Positions 25,571-31,778 of a stretch of DNA of 64,000 nucleotides are shown here, piece by piece. The notes below the pieces were generated by a model. The model saw only the letters and a program-made list of their open reading frames with translations. It ran no database searches and was not told the origin of the DNA. Numbering within the stretch: the first letter of the stretch is position 1; every line of letters starts with the position of its first letter. The translations under genes and the position numbers were made by a program. This DNA comes from an uncultured Collinsella sp. (GTDB lineage Bacteria > Actinomycetota > Coriobacteriia > Coriobacteriales > Coriobacteriaceae). The stretch is from the NCBI GenBank assembly GCA_947642445.1, contig CANRSF010000010.1, positions 1 to 64,000 of the forward strand, written 5' to 3'.

Positions 25571-26662
25571 CTACAGTTCAACTTCCAGTTCGGCTTTGTG
25601 TTCGCAGAGGTAGTCGCGCATGTAGGGGATGGCAAATGAGACCTTGCCGTACGAAGGAGCCTCGATAATCGATTCTCTTAACAGGCGGCTGCGGACGGAG
25701 CTCACCTGTTGAGGCGTTTTGTTTAGGGCATCGGCAACCATGCTGGTCGAGCTCGTCTGCCCCAAAGACGCCATGCTCAGCAGATAAGCGATGCACGTGG
25801 GCGGAATGCGCTGCAGCGCGGGCTCAATCACCATGCCGCAGAAGCGTTCGCGTGCCGTTGCAATGCCACGCTCGGCTTCTTCTTCTCCAATAATCGCTGT
25901 ATGTGCGCGTCTTGCCAACTGCCATGCGTAGTATCCAACGAGTTGGATCATGAAAGGATAGCCTTGCGTTGCCTCGGCAAGTTGGCCGGCAATACCTGGT
26001 TGCAGCTCCATGCCAGACGCTTCAATGGTTTCTTCGAGGGAGTACGACACTTCGGTTACTGCCACAGCCTTCAGGTCAAAGGGGAGGGCACGGCGCAAAA
26101 ACGTAAGTGTCTTTCCGTTGATGACGCTTTCTATCATCGAAGGCAGCCCCGCAAAAACAAAGGCGATATCAAGGTCTTCGCCGATAACCTGCTGAATCGC
26201 AATGGAGAGCGTTCGGACCTCTTCGAGCTCTGCGTCTTGGACCTCATCGAGGGTGATGAGCAGACCATTGCCGTTCTTTGATATTGCCTGCCTCATGGCG
26301 TCACGCAGCGATGGGCCGATTCGCTCAATGTCTATGCTGCCGATGGATATGCCAGCTACGCTTGGCTCAAATCTGGCGTGTTTGGCCTGGAATTTGGGCT
26401 GCAGCTGCTCGAGAATGCGCTGACAAAGTCCTTCGGTTGCGACTTCTTTTATGACCGTCCAGCCATGGCTTTGCGCCAAACGTGAGCACTCGTCAAGGAG
26501 GACCGTCTTGCCCGTTCCGCGGACGCCGGCTATGCGCATAAGGCGTCCCGGGGCGCCAGGCCCGTTGACGAGGCCTTCATTGAATTCCTCGAGGACATCT
26601 TCGCGGCCGATAATCGTGGGAGGTGTTTTGCCTGCTGTGGGCTTAAAAGGGTTTGTTTGCAT
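25571..26662 (-). CDS. AAA-type ATPase of unknown role
   Basis: A 363-residue ATPase of the AAA/STAND-like group. It begins with NPFKPTAG and an IIGREDVLEEF entry segment, then Walker A GVRGTGKT near residue 47 and Walker B LLITLDEVQD near 135. The C-terminal third looks like a winged helix (QVSSVRSRLLRESII). Proteins with this plan are common as single genes in actinobacteria; some lie in mobile or defence loci, but nothing here fixes the function. The ATG at 26662 was chosen for AAAGGTGG on the minus strand; a GTG three codons upstream is less likely. Its leader contains a striking tandem 10-bp repeat, and its 3' side borders the GACGNAAA array. Confidence 0.75.
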   Translation of the reverse strand: MQTNPFKPTAGKTPPTIIGREDVLEEFNEGLVNGPGAPGRLMRIAGVRGTGKTVLLDECSRLAQSHGWTVIKEVATEGLCQRILEQLQPKFQAKHARFEPSVAGISIGSIDIERIGPSLRDAMRQAISKNGNGLLITLDEVQDAELEEVRTLSIAIQQVIGEDLDIAFVFAGLPSMIESVINGKTLTFLRRALPFDLKAVAVTEVSYSLEETIEASGMELQPGIAGQLAEATQGYPFMIQLVGYYAWQLARRAHTAIIGEEEAERGIATARERFCGMVIEPALQRIPPTCIAYLLSMASLGQTSSTSMVADALNKTPQQVSSVRSRLLRESIIEAPSYGKVSFAIPYMRDYLCEHKAELEVEL

Positions 26663-26680
26663 GCGAGCCACCTTTGCTCA

Positions 26681-26760
26681 AGATATAGCAAGATATAGCA
26701 AAGTATAGCAACGTATAGCAAGATATAGCAAAGTATAGTGAGATATAGCAACGTATAGCG
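26681..26760 (-). repeat. Tandem 10-bp repeat (eight units) in the ATPase leader
   Basis: Eight consecutive decamers fit A(G/A/C)(A/G)TATAGCA. On the minus strand they read TTGCTATATC or TGCTATACTT, each containing a -10-like TATACT or TATATC. The tract ends about 19 bases before the ATPase start codon. The unit is close to one helical turn. Copy number could vary by slippage. Confidence 0.85.
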
Positions 26761-26785
26761 CTGCTCGCGAGTTCTTGCGGTGGCG

Positions 26786-27466
26786 CTATTTTCCAAAGGC
26801 CACGCGGATAAAGCGCTGGGCGAAGAGCTTATTGGCGACGTTGATGACATGGCCCAGGAACAGTGCCGAGATGGCGGTCGTGACGCCAAAGCCGCCCAGG
26901 TTGTGCATAAAGACCAGCGACAGCGCGAGTGAGGCGGCGACGTGCGAGCAATCGAATACGACCTTCACATCGCCAAAGCGGCGCTTGAGTTTTTCGGCAA
27001 TGACCTGCACCAAGCCATCGGGCGCGTTGGGAACGACACCCATGTTGACGACGAGACTCACGCCAAACGCCGTGATGGCAAGCGAGAGCAGCATGGTTAC
27101 GACCTGTGCCGGCAGCGCGGTGGGGTGCAGAGGGTTAACGGTCATAAAGAAGTCGGTGAAGCCACCGATCAGCGTTGAGAAAAAGAGCTCGAGCAAAATG
27201 CGCGGCTGAAACTCGCGGCGCAAGATGGCTGCCTGTGCGGCAATGTAGGCGACATAGGTCGCGGTAATCCAAAAGCCGAGCGTCTTGCCGGTGAGCATGG
27301 ACAGCGTCGTGGCAAAACAGGTAAGCGCGGCGACGCCCAGGCCCGATGCGGTCTGGATACTCATGCCGAGGGCGAGCGTCGCGACGCCTGCTAAATACAT
27401 CAGCATCCTGATGACGGTATGGCACCAATCGATCTTCTCGCCATTCATAATGATGAGCGGTCGCAT
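26786..27466 (-). CDS. YczE/YitT-like multi-pass membrane protein
   Basis: A 226-residue protein with about five hydrophobic helices, beginning (after a short cytoplasmic tail) with a YLAGVATLALGMSIQTASGLGV segment typical of the YczE/DUF6198 membrane family. The biochemical role of the family is unknown. Here the leader has unusual interest: a GTGAACGTTCAC operator, a CGAAATCGGTTTCG operator just after the TATACT -10 box, a leader hairpin shared with kdgK and an RNA motif shared with eda. That places the gene in the uronate/KDG regulon, so transport of a sugar acid or related compound is a fair guess. The ATG at 27466 follows GAAAGGA at 13 bases; nearby starts are possible. Confidence 0.7.
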   Translation of the reverse strand: MRPLIIMNGEKIDWCHTVIRMLMYLAGVATLALGMSIQTASGLGVAALTCFATTLSMLTGKTLGFWITATYVAYIAAQAAILRREFQPRILLELFFSTLIGGFTDFFMTVNPLHPTALPAQVVTMLLSLAITAFGVSLVVNMGVVPNAPDGLVQVIAEKLKRRFGDVKVVFDCSHVAASLALSLVFMHNLGGFGVTTAISALFLGHVINVANKLFAQRFIRVAFGK

Positions 27467-27502
27467 GCTGCTACCCGTCCTTTCGGTTGTGAAGAAAAGG
27501 CT

Positions 27503-27640
27503 GACCTGGGCCGGCAAAAGAGGGTTATCGGAGGCACTGCTGTAAAAGCAGAAAAGCCGGCCCCATGGTCAGTCGTCTAGGAAATGTCTCGCTGTGCCGG
27601 AATGGGACTGAAGGGCCAACGAGACGGGAGGAAAGCAAAT
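27503..27640 (-). ncRNA. Candidate cis-regulatory RNA motif, copy A (yczE leader)
   Basis: Read on the minus strand, this leader contains AGTCCCATTCC, then TTCCTNNACGACTG, then GCAGTGCCTCCGATAACC, in the same order and at similar spacing as in the eda leader. Stems between the blocks differ in sequence yet still pair: GTCTCG/CGAGAC around the first block, GCCGGC/GCCGGC with CTGACC/GGTCAG around the last, and a CTGCT/AGCAG hairpin. AGTC in the first loop can pair with GACT downstream, a possible pseudoknot. No protein is encoded. Confidence 0.6.
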
Positions 27641-27648
27641 GACAACGT

Positions 27649-27702
27649 GTGGGCAATAAGATGCCAAGATGGTAGGGTGCGTCTTAGCATCCTATTGCCC
27701 AC
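27649..27702 (-). other. Leader hairpin with conserved core, copy 1
   Basis: GTGGGCAATA pairs with TATTGCCCAC, with GATGC/GCATC inside, around a core that reads AAGACGCACCCTACC on the minus strand. The core recurs in the kdgK leader with different arms that still pair. It begins about seven bases after the operator, near the 5' end of the expected transcript. Confidence 0.7.
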
Positions 27703-27708
27703 GCTTAA

Positions 27709-27738
27709 CGAAATCGGTTTCGTTTGAGCCTTAGTATA
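27709..27738 (-). promoter_or_regulatory. Promoter and KDG-type operator of the yczE-like gene
   Basis: A minus-strand -10 box TATACT (27733-27738) is followed ten bases later by the near-palindrome CGAAACCGATTTCG (27709-27722). The same order and sequence occur before kdgK, so one LacI-type repressor probably blocks both promoters. Confidence 0.7.
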
Positions 27739-27776
27739 CGCACGGGATTCTATTTGCAAAGAGAAAAAAAATAAAA

Positions 27777-27792
27777 AGGTGAACGTTCACCT
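27777..27792. promoter_or_regulatory. Uronate operator between yczE-like and HIT genes
   Basis: AGGTGAACGTTCACCT is a perfect 16-bp palindrome identical to the first uxaC operator. It lies about 40 bases upstream of the minus-strand -10 box and 180 bases before the HIT gene. Confidence 0.75.
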
Positions 27793-27814
27793 AATCGCAA
27801 CAACTCGTTGGCGG

Positions 27815-27848
27815 TATCATGGCAAAGACATGCTCGAAACCGATTTCG
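27815..27848 (+). promoter_or_regulatory. KDG-type operator before the HIT gene
   Basis: CGAAACCGATTTCG at 27835-27848 lies 14 bases after a candidate -10 box TATCAT (27815-27820), the layout seen before kdgK. This suggests the HIT gene shares the same repressor. Confidence 0.6.
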
Positions 27849-27956
27849 CAACGGTTAGAGAGCGCATTGTGCGTTTGTCGTAGATTGCCGGGCAGCTTGG
27901 TCGCGCCCGCCGGTCGCATTGCGGCGGACGCCTTCACCCAGATCGAAAGGATCACC

Positions 27957-28391
27957 ATGGAACAGCACACCGATTGCTCGTACTGCATGTGCGGGACCGA
28001 CAACACGCTCGTCGATGCCTTTGGCATCCCCATGCTCGACCTGCCCGCCAGCAAGCTTATCCTGTTTAAGGAGCAGAGCCACAAGGGTCGCGTAATCGTG
28101 GCCTCCAAGCAGCACGTCGACGACATCTCCTGTATGTCCGAGGAGGACGCCGCCGCCTTTATGGCCGATGTCCGCCACGTCGCGGCGGCGCTGCACAAGG
28201 CGTTCAACCCCGACAAGATTAACTTTGGTGCTTACGGCGACACCATGCATCATTTGCACGTGCATATCGTCCCCAAGTACAAGGACGACCCGTTTGAGTT
28301 TGGCGATGTGTTTGCTATGAACCCCGGTCGCGTCACGCTCGAGCCGGCCCAGTACGACGAAATTGCCCAGGCAATCATCGACAACCTGTAA
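27957..28391 (+). CDS. HIT-family nucleotide hydrolase/transferase
   Basis: A 144-residue histidine-triad protein: the HxHxH motif is HLHVHIVP near residue 98, and an N-terminal CSYC may bind zinc. HIT proteins hydrolyse nucleoside phosphoramidates or dinucleoside polyphosphates in the cytoplasm. The start at 27957 is supported by GAAAGGA and by where the fold begins; the long in-frame upstream extension crosses an operator and is likely leader. Why such an enzyme would carry a KDG-type operator is unclear. A palindromic repeat follows the stop. Confidence 0.85.
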   Translation: MEQHTDCSYCMCGTDNTLVDAFGIPMLDLPASKLILFKEQSHKGRVIVASKQHVDDISCMSEEDAAAFMADVRHVAAALHKAFNPDKINFGAYGDTMHHLHVHIVPKYKDDPFEFGDVFAMNPGRVTLEPAQYDEIAQAIIDNL

Positions 28392-28401
28392 AACCCCTTC
28401 G

Positions 28402-28487
28402 CCCCCTCATAAGTTGCGGTGGAATAGTTCCTGGTTTTGCTGCTGAAGGCCGTGAACAGGAACTATTCCACCGCAACTTATGGGGGG
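28402..28487. repeat. Family B palindromic repeat, copy 2
   Basis: About 31-bp arms (CCCCCTCATAAGTTGCGGTG at the left edge, continuing with GAATAGTTCCTG) pair with 28457-28487 around a 23-base loop. The left edge matches copy 3 at 29.25 kb. Together copies 2 and 3 enclose the GntR gene. Confidence 0.85.
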
Positions 28488-28548
28488 CGGCGTTGCGATA
28501 GTATTGCATGTTGGTATTTGACTAACCGAGGACTTATCCGAGGGCTTT

Positions 28549-29241
28549 ATGGAACAGCACCAGCATTATCAGAGCCTGCAAGACCAGGCATACAACGCAT
28601 TGCGCTCCAAGATCATCTATGCCGAGCTCAAGCCCGGCACGCGCCTTTCGGCGATTGGTCTGGAAAAGGAGACGGGGATCGGGCGTACACCCATCCGCGA
28701 GTCCTTTGTGCGCCTGCGTGAGCAAGAGCTGGTGGAAACGCGTCCCAAGAGCGGTACCTATGTTTCAAAGATCAGCATGGAGCGCGCCGAGAACGCCTGC
28801 TTTTTGCGCGAGAAGCTCGAGAGGAGCGTGCTGATCAAATGCTGCTCGGCTGCCACGCCCGAGCAAAAGCGCCAGCTTGAGCAGATCCTTGCCGAGTCTG
28901 AGTCGCTCGGCCACAGCGAGACGCGTCGCTTCTTTGACCTGGATAACCTGTTCCACGAGACGTGCTTTGAGATTGCCGGTCGCCACATGCTGTGGGATTG
29001 GATGAAGAGCATCAACACGCATTTTGAGCGGTATAACTGGCTGCGTGCGGTGTCGCAGGCGCTGGACTGGGAGCCGATTCGTCGACAGCATCGTCGAATC
29101 CTCGAGGCCATTAAAGAGGGCGATACCGATACGGCGAGCTATCTGGCGCAGACGCACCTGCATCTGATGCCCGAAGAGCAGGGTCCAGTTATCGCCTTGC
29201 ATCCCGATTACTTCGAGCTGCCCAAAGACTCGTCCATCTAA
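28549..29241 (+). CDS. GntR/FadR-family transcriptional regulator
   Basis: A 230-residue FCD-type GntR regulator. The winged helix occupies residues 8-75 (QAYNALRSKIIYAELKPGTRL, then GRTPIRESFVRL and SGTYVSKI), and the C-terminal FCD domain has D and H ligands in DNLFHETCFEIAG and RRQHRRIL, which usually bind a metal and a carboxylic acid ligand. Its target is unknown; the nearby sugar-acid genes make an aldonate or uronate effector plausible. The ATG at 28549 is the first in-frame start, with no strong ribosome site. It stands alone between two copies of the family B repeat. Confidence 0.88.
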   Translation: MEQHQHYQSLQDQAYNALRSKIIYAELKPGTRLSAIGLEKETGIGRTPIRESFVRLREQELVETRPKSGTYVSKISMERAENACFLREKLERSVLIKCCSAATPEQKRQLEQILAESESLGHSETRRFFDLDNLFHETCFEIAGRHMLWDWMKSINTHFERYNWLRAVSQALDWEPIRRQHRRILEAIKEGDTDTASYLAQTHLHLMPEEQGPVIALHPDYFELPKDSSI

Positions 29242-29246
29242 TCTAT

Positions 29247-29337
29247 CCCCTCATAAGTTGCGGTGAAATAGGGATTGTTTTGCGGCCCAGGCGGCGCAAA
29301 CAGTCCCTATTTCACCGCAACTGCGTCGGGGCATGGC
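29247..29337. repeat. Family B palindromic repeat, copy 3
   Basis: CCCCTCATAAGTTGCGGTG begins the left arm, continuing GAAATAGGGA and TGTTTTGC, and pairs with GCAAACA, TCCCTATTTC and ACCGCAACT ending at 29322. It lies five bases after the GntR stop and probably ends that transcript. Confidence 0.85.
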
Positions 29338-29347
29338 CGGGGCATAA

Positions 29348-29415
29348 AAATGCGGTGCCGTTTGGAGGAACAGACCGGAAGCAAGGGGTCGATTCCTCCA
29401 GACGGCACCGCATTT
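29348..29415. repeat. Long hairpin with 23-bp arms
   Basis: Arms 29348-29370 and 29393-29415 are complementary except for one position that is a G-U pair on the plus strand; a 22-base loop lies between. Unrelated in sequence to family B. Function unknown; possibly a terminator-like or mobile palindrome. Confidence 0.65.
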
Positions 29416-29462
29416 GTTTTGGCGCTCTGGACTATGTTGGGCAAAGATTCAGCCGAGGAAAA

Positions 29463-29561
29463 AAGCGGCTCGGGGGCGTGTCGCTTCCGTCACGTTCTAT
29501 CAGCATACAAGACGGTTTCGGTTCTTGTCCGTGACGGAAACGGCACGCTTCCGAGCCGCTT
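29463..29561. repeat. Long imperfect hairpin with 32-bp arms and nested hairpin
   Basis: Arms 29463-29494 and 29530-29561 pair at 28 of 32 positions; three of the differences are G-U pairs on the plus strand and one is a mismatch. A small inner hairpin ACAAGA/TCTTGT lies in the loop. It lies next to the eda terminator in the 370-bp space between GntR and eda, which holds no gene. Confidence 0.65.
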
Positions 29562-29568
29562 CAAAAAA

Positions 29569-29594
29569 GAGGGCGCGGTCTAGGTCGCGCCCTC
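29569..29594 (-). terminator. Terminator of eda
   Basis: On the minus strand GAGGGCGCG pairs with CGCGCCCTC and is followed by six T. Confidence 0.88.
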
Positions 29595-29611
29595 CACGAT
29601 AGAGAGCTGGA

Positions 29612-30253
29612 TTAGGCGCGGACCTTCTTGACGACGTCCATGGCCTCGCGAGCGATCTGCTCGACCTTGGAGAAGTCGCCGTCGGCGAACAGGGCCGGCT
29701 TGACCATCCAGGTGCCGCCGCAGGCGATGATGGCGGAGGAGCTCAGGTACTCCTCGACGTTTGCGGTGCTCACGCCGCCGGTGGGCATAAAGCGGTGACC
29801 GACAAACGGAGCGGCGAGGGCCTTGATGGTGTTGAGGCCGCCGTACTGGGCAGCGGGGAAGAACTTGGTGACCTTGAGGCCCAGGTTGACGGCAGCGGTG
29901 ACCTCGGAGGGAGTCACGGTGCCGGGCAGCACGGGCAGGTCGATGTCGATGCAGTGCTTGACGACAGCCTCGTTGTAGCCCGGGGAAACGATGAACTTGG
30001 CACCGGCGGCGCGAGCCTGCTCAACCTGCTCGACGGTCAGGACGGTGCCGGCGCCGACGCACATTTTGGGCTCGGCCTCGGCCATAGCTGCGATGCACTC
30101 GGCGGCGCAGGCGGTGCGGAAGGTGACCTCGGCGGACTTCATGCCAGCTGCCATAAGGGCGTGGGCGAGCGGAGCGGCGTCCTCGACCTTGTCGAGCACG
30201 ACGACCGGCACGATGCCCAGGGACTCAAGCGTGGTGTAGAACTGATCGAACAT
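29612..30253 (-). CDS. eda: 2-keto-3-deoxy-6-phosphogluconate (KDPG) aldolase
   Basis: A 213-residue class I aldolase that splits KDPG into pyruvate and glyceraldehyde 3-phosphate, the last step for uronates and aldonates here. The family motifs are present: GIVPVVVLD at the start, SAEVTFRT with the catalytic Glu, VSPGYN, and LKVTKFFPA with the Schiff-base Lys, then HRFMPTGG. The ATG at 30253 follows AAAGGA; the longer in-frame extension upstream is leader containing the RNA motif. It is the second gene after kdgK on the minus strand, with a 255-bp gap that contains a hairpin and copy B of the motif. Confidence 0.95.
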   Translation of the reverse strand: MFDQFYTTLESLGIVPVVVLDKVEDAAPLAHALMAAGMKSAEVTFRTACAAECIAAMAEAEPKMCVGAGTVLTVEQVEQARAAGAKFIVSPGYNEAVVKHCIDIDLPVLPGTVTPSEVTAAVNLGLKVTKFFPAAQYGGLNTIKALAAPFVGHRFMPTGGVSTANVEEYLSSSAIIACGGTWMVKPALFADGDFSKVEQIAREAMDVVKKVRA

Positions 30254-30302
30254 GATGTTCCTTTCGATGTGTGGCGCGCACGGGCGCATGATTGCCAAAG
30301 AA

Positions 30303-30440
30303 GATTGGCCATGAGCCGGTTCCGGATTGGTTATCGGAGGCACTGCTTGGGTCACAAGCAATTTCGGAACCGGCTACGAGGCCAGTCGTGAAGGAATGCC
30401 AGACAAAACTGGAATGGGACTAAGTGGTTCTACCTGGCCG
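30303..30440 (-). ncRNA. Candidate cis-regulatory RNA motif, copy B (eda leader)
   Basis: On the minus strand the blocks AGTCCCATTCC, TTCCTNNACGACTG and GCAGTGCCTCCGATAACC occur as in copy A; the last is identical over 18 bases. Stems are GCCAG/CTGGC around the first block and GGCC with AGCCGGTTCCG/CGGAACCGGCT around the last, plus hairpin TTGCTT/AAGCAG. Stem sequences differ from copy A while pairing is kept. It ends about 50 bases before the eda ribosome site. Confidence 0.6.
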
Positions 30441-30453
30441 GAGGAATCGGGGA

Positions 30454-30493
30454 GCGGGCTGCAGAGGTATGGGTATGGGAAACTGCAGCCCGC
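30454..30493 (-). other. Hairpin after kdgK
   Basis: GCGGGCTGCAG pairs perfectly with CTGCAGCCCGC, 15 bases past the kdgK stop, with no T-run. It may stabilise the kdgK 3' end or set a processing boundary between kdgK and the eda leader. Confidence 0.55.
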
Positions 30494-30508
30494 GGAATGG
30501 GGAACGAA

Positions 30509-31543
30509 TTAACGGGCGACGCGGGTGCCACCGTCGGCGGCTGATGCCACAGCGGCAATCTCGTCAGCAGTCACCAGGTTGGAATCGCCCTTGATGGTGA
30601 GCTTGAGGATCGAGGCCGCAATCGCGTAGTTGACGGCGTCCTGCGGGTCAAAGTCGTTGATGAGGGCATGGACCAAACCGGCGTTGAAAGCGTCGCCGGC
30701 GGCAACGCCCTCGAGCACGTGCACGTCGTGAGCAGGGGAGAACCAGTGCTCGCCGCTCTCGGCGTCATAGAGCATGCCCATCCAGATGGAGTGCTCGACG
30801 CAGGAGATGTTGCGGACGACCGAAGCGACCTTCTTGCAGCCGTACTCGGCGCAAATCTGACGGGCCATCTCGACGTAGGTGTCGCGCTCCTCGATGCCGT
30901 GGGCAAGGGAGCCGGAGACGCAGGTCATACCGAGGCCGGCGGGAGCGTCCTCGTCGTTGGCGATGCAGATGTCGACGAGCGGCAGAAGCTCCTTCATGGT
31001 GGCCTGCGACTTCTCGGGCGACCACATCTTGCCGCGATAGTTCACGTCGCACACGGTGGTGACGCCCTTGGCGCGGCAGACGGCGAGCGCCTCCTTGCAG
31101 GCGGCGGCCATCTCATCGGAGACGGCGGGGGTCACGCCGGAGAAATAGAAGACATCGATGCCCTTGAGGATCTTGTCCCAGTCAAAGACGTCGCGCTTGG
31201 CCATGTTGATGGCGGAATACTTGCGGTCGTAGACGCAGCCGTTGCCGCGCTGCGAGGCGCCAACCTCAAACACATAGGAGCCAAGACGGTCGCCCTGACG
31301 CACGACGCGCGTGGTGTCGACGCCGTAGGCCTTCAGCGAACGCAGGGCGCACTCGCCCAGACGGTTGGCCGGGACAACGGAGACGTAAGCGGCCTTGTCG
31401 CCCTGGTAGGCCAGGGAAAGCGCAGTGTTGGCCTCGGCGCCGCCATAGCGAACGTCAAACTCGGTCGCCTGCTCAATACGCAGGTGATCTTTGGGCGAGA
31501 GTCTCATCATGATCTCGCCGAAGGTAAGAACCGTTTTACCCAT
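30509..31543 (-). CDS. kdgK: 2-keto-3-deoxygluconate kinase (PfkB family)
   Basis: A 344-residue ribokinase-fold sugar kinase that phosphorylates KDG to KDPG with ATP. It starts LTFGEIMMRLSP and has the substrate-binding RYGGAEANTALSLAYQG, and near the C-terminus the GVAAGDAFNAGLVHAL motif with the catalytic Asp. The ATG at 31543 follows GAAGGAG on the minus strand; a longer in-frame extension runs through the leader hairpin and is unlikely. First gene of kdgK-eda, divergent from the second LacI gene, with two KDG-type operators at the promoter. It joins the UxaCBA, KduD and dehydratase branches. Confidence 0.93.
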   Translation of the reverse strand: MGKTVLTFGEIMMRLSPKDHLRIEQATEFDVRYGGAEANTALSLAYQGDKAAYVSVVPANRLGECALRSLKAYGVDTTRVVRQGDRLGSYVFEVGASQRGNGCVYDRKYSAINMAKRDVFDWDKILKGIDVFYFSGVTPAVSDEMAAACKEALAVCRAKGVTTVCDVNYRGKMWSPEKSQATMKELLPLVDICIANDEDAPAGLGMTCVSGSLAHGIEERDTYVEMARQICAEYGCKKVASVVRNISCVEHSIWMGMLYDAESGEHWFSPAHDVHVLEGVAAGDAFNAGLVHALINDFDPQDAVNYAIAASILKLTIKGDSNLVTADEIAAVASAADGGTRVAR

Positions 31544-31586
31544 GGTCGCGTAGCTCCTTCTTGCTCGTGCGTACACCTTTGATATG

Positions 31587-31644
31587 GCGTTGGCACGCAG
31601 GTGCCAAGACGGTAGGGTGCGTCTTTGCACCTGCGTGCCAACGC
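31587..31644 (-). other. Leader hairpin with conserved core, copy 2
   Basis: An 18-bp perfect stem (GCGTTGGCACGCAGGTGC with its complement) encloses the core AAGACGCACCCTACCGTCTT (minus strand), which itself forms AAGACG/CGTCTT. The core matches copy 1 in the yczE leader, where both arms have different sequences that still pair. Confidence 0.7.
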
Positions 31645-31648
31645 TTGC

Positions 31649-31692
31649 CGAAATCGGTTTACGAAATCGGTTTCGTTTCGAGTTGTAGTATA
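31649..31692 (-). promoter_or_regulatory. Promoter and double KDG-type operator of kdgK
   Basis: A minus-strand -10 box TATACT (31687-31692) is followed by CGAAACCGATTTCG (31662-31675) and an overlapping second copy with one inserted base (31649-31663). A repressor bound here would cover the start of transcription. Confidence 0.75.
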
Positions 31693-31778
31693 CTCACCTG
31701 CAGCGTTTTGCAACCGAGATTTTTAAAAAAATGCCTAAAATGGCTCAGACTGCCGACAATTGGGAAACGGGGTGCGCT

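Noticed and set aside
26681..26760. CRISPR-like array
   Set aside because: Units are only 10 bases with no spacers; no cas genes are present. It is a simple tandem repeat.
27503..27640. Reading the repeated leader motif on the plus strand as a riboswitch of the HIT gene
   Set aside because: Copy B lies between two minus-strand genes and no plus-strand promoter is seen before either copy; the -10 boxes and operators face the minus strand.
31544..31630. N-terminal extension of KDG kinase into the leader
   Set aside because: It would be encoded by the leader hairpin, has no ribosome site and does not resemble the family start.
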